64,000 nucleotides of DNA from Corticium candelabrum (Eukaryota > Porifera > Homoscleromorpha > Homosclerophorida > Plakinidae): assembly GCF_963422355.1 (NCBI RefSeq), contig NC_085088.1, forward strand, positions 1,755,501 through 1,819,500. Reading direction: 5' to 3'. A model generated the notes under the pieces. That model did not search any database, was not told where the DNA came from, and saw only the letters and a list, made by a program, of their open reading frames with translations. Below, in pieces: positions 63,784 to 64,000 of the stretch. The stretch's first letter is position 1; each line of letters opens with the position of its first letter. Both the position numbers and the translations under genes were made by a program.

Positions 63784-64000
63784 CTAACAGCCAAGATCAT
63801 TCGGATTATCATAAATCGCTTCTGTAGCGGTAGATGATTGGTAGATCGGATTTGCAATTACTCCGTCATCTTCGCTTTTATCCGGGTCACAATACATAGG
63901 ATTGTGTGACACATCAACATCAGCACGTTTATATGCAGGATTATTGTACGTTCCTACACCGTCATCAAAGTCAGGTGTGAACAAAGGGTTTGCAACACCC
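63784..64000 (-). CDS. Gene 3: 3' end of a paralogous receptor (cytoplasmic tail only)
   Basis: The frame is open from the window edge to TAG at 63784-63786. The tail reads NPLF, then NNPAY, HNPMY, NPIY and IYDNPND, spaced 15-25 residues apart among acidic stretches. This is the same design as the gene 2 tail, but the sequence is clearly different. The gene must extend to the right of the window on the minus strand. Confidence 0.8.
   Translation of the reverse strand, partial: GVANPLFTPDFDDGVGTYNNPAYKRADVDVSHNPMYCDPDKSEDDGVIANPIYQSSTATEAIYDNPNDLGC

Overview
The window is eukaryotic and almost certainly from an early-branching animal. A sponge is the best guess. This is an inference from compact genes with many short (mostly 50-80 bp) GT-AG introns, very large cadherin genes combined with thrombospondin type 1 (TSP1), sushi and EGF modules, and a Ty3/gypsy element plus a LINE with a restriction-like endonuclease. 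No tRNA, rRNA or bacterial-type gene was seen.

All genes read on the minus strand. Three paralogous genes lie head to tail. Gene 1 (36274 down to the left window edge and beyond) encodes a signal peptide, about eight TSP1 repeats, an EGF-like module, a sushi module and then more than 60 cadherin (EC) domains. Gene 2 (61363-45314) has the same 5' plan. It reaches its 3' end inside the window: cadherins, four EGF modules, a transmembrane helix and a cytoplasmic tail with repeated NPLY motifs. A 200-N gap (55249-55448) sits inside its cadherin array. Only the 3' terminal exon of gene 3 (63784-64000) is visible; it encodes a similar NPxY-rich tail.

The cadherin array of gene 1 is a nested, higher-order repeat. 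Six exons (about 1.31-1.33 kb coding, about 440 aa) encode four EC domains. Four such subunits, 23 exons in all, form a 7.5-kb unit of 16 EC domains (5271 coding nt). Four units follow in tandem: 1342-8777, 8841-16274, 16338-23746 and 23810-31638. Every intron placed inside the array is phase 0. Units 2 and 3 are nearly identical; unit 4 and the left half of unit 1 are more diverged. The summed exon model of gene 1 stays in frame for 23,838 nt (7,946 codons) inside the window.

Between gene 1 and gene 2 (36.3-45.3 kb) are decayed cadherin exons, a scrambled LTR fragment, a broken Ty3/gypsy element with 116-bp LTRs and a TTTG target duplication, a 1.4-kb insertion nested in its right LTR that carries a long foldback, and a small TIR element. 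Between gene 2 and gene 3 lies a duplicated first exon with an in-frame stop.

Taken together the locus looks like a cluster of giant adhesion receptors. TSP1, EGF and sushi modules would face outward at the tip, a very long calcium-dependent cadherin rod would follow, and the cytoplasmic tail would bind PTB-type adaptors. Array length probably changes by unequal crossing-over.
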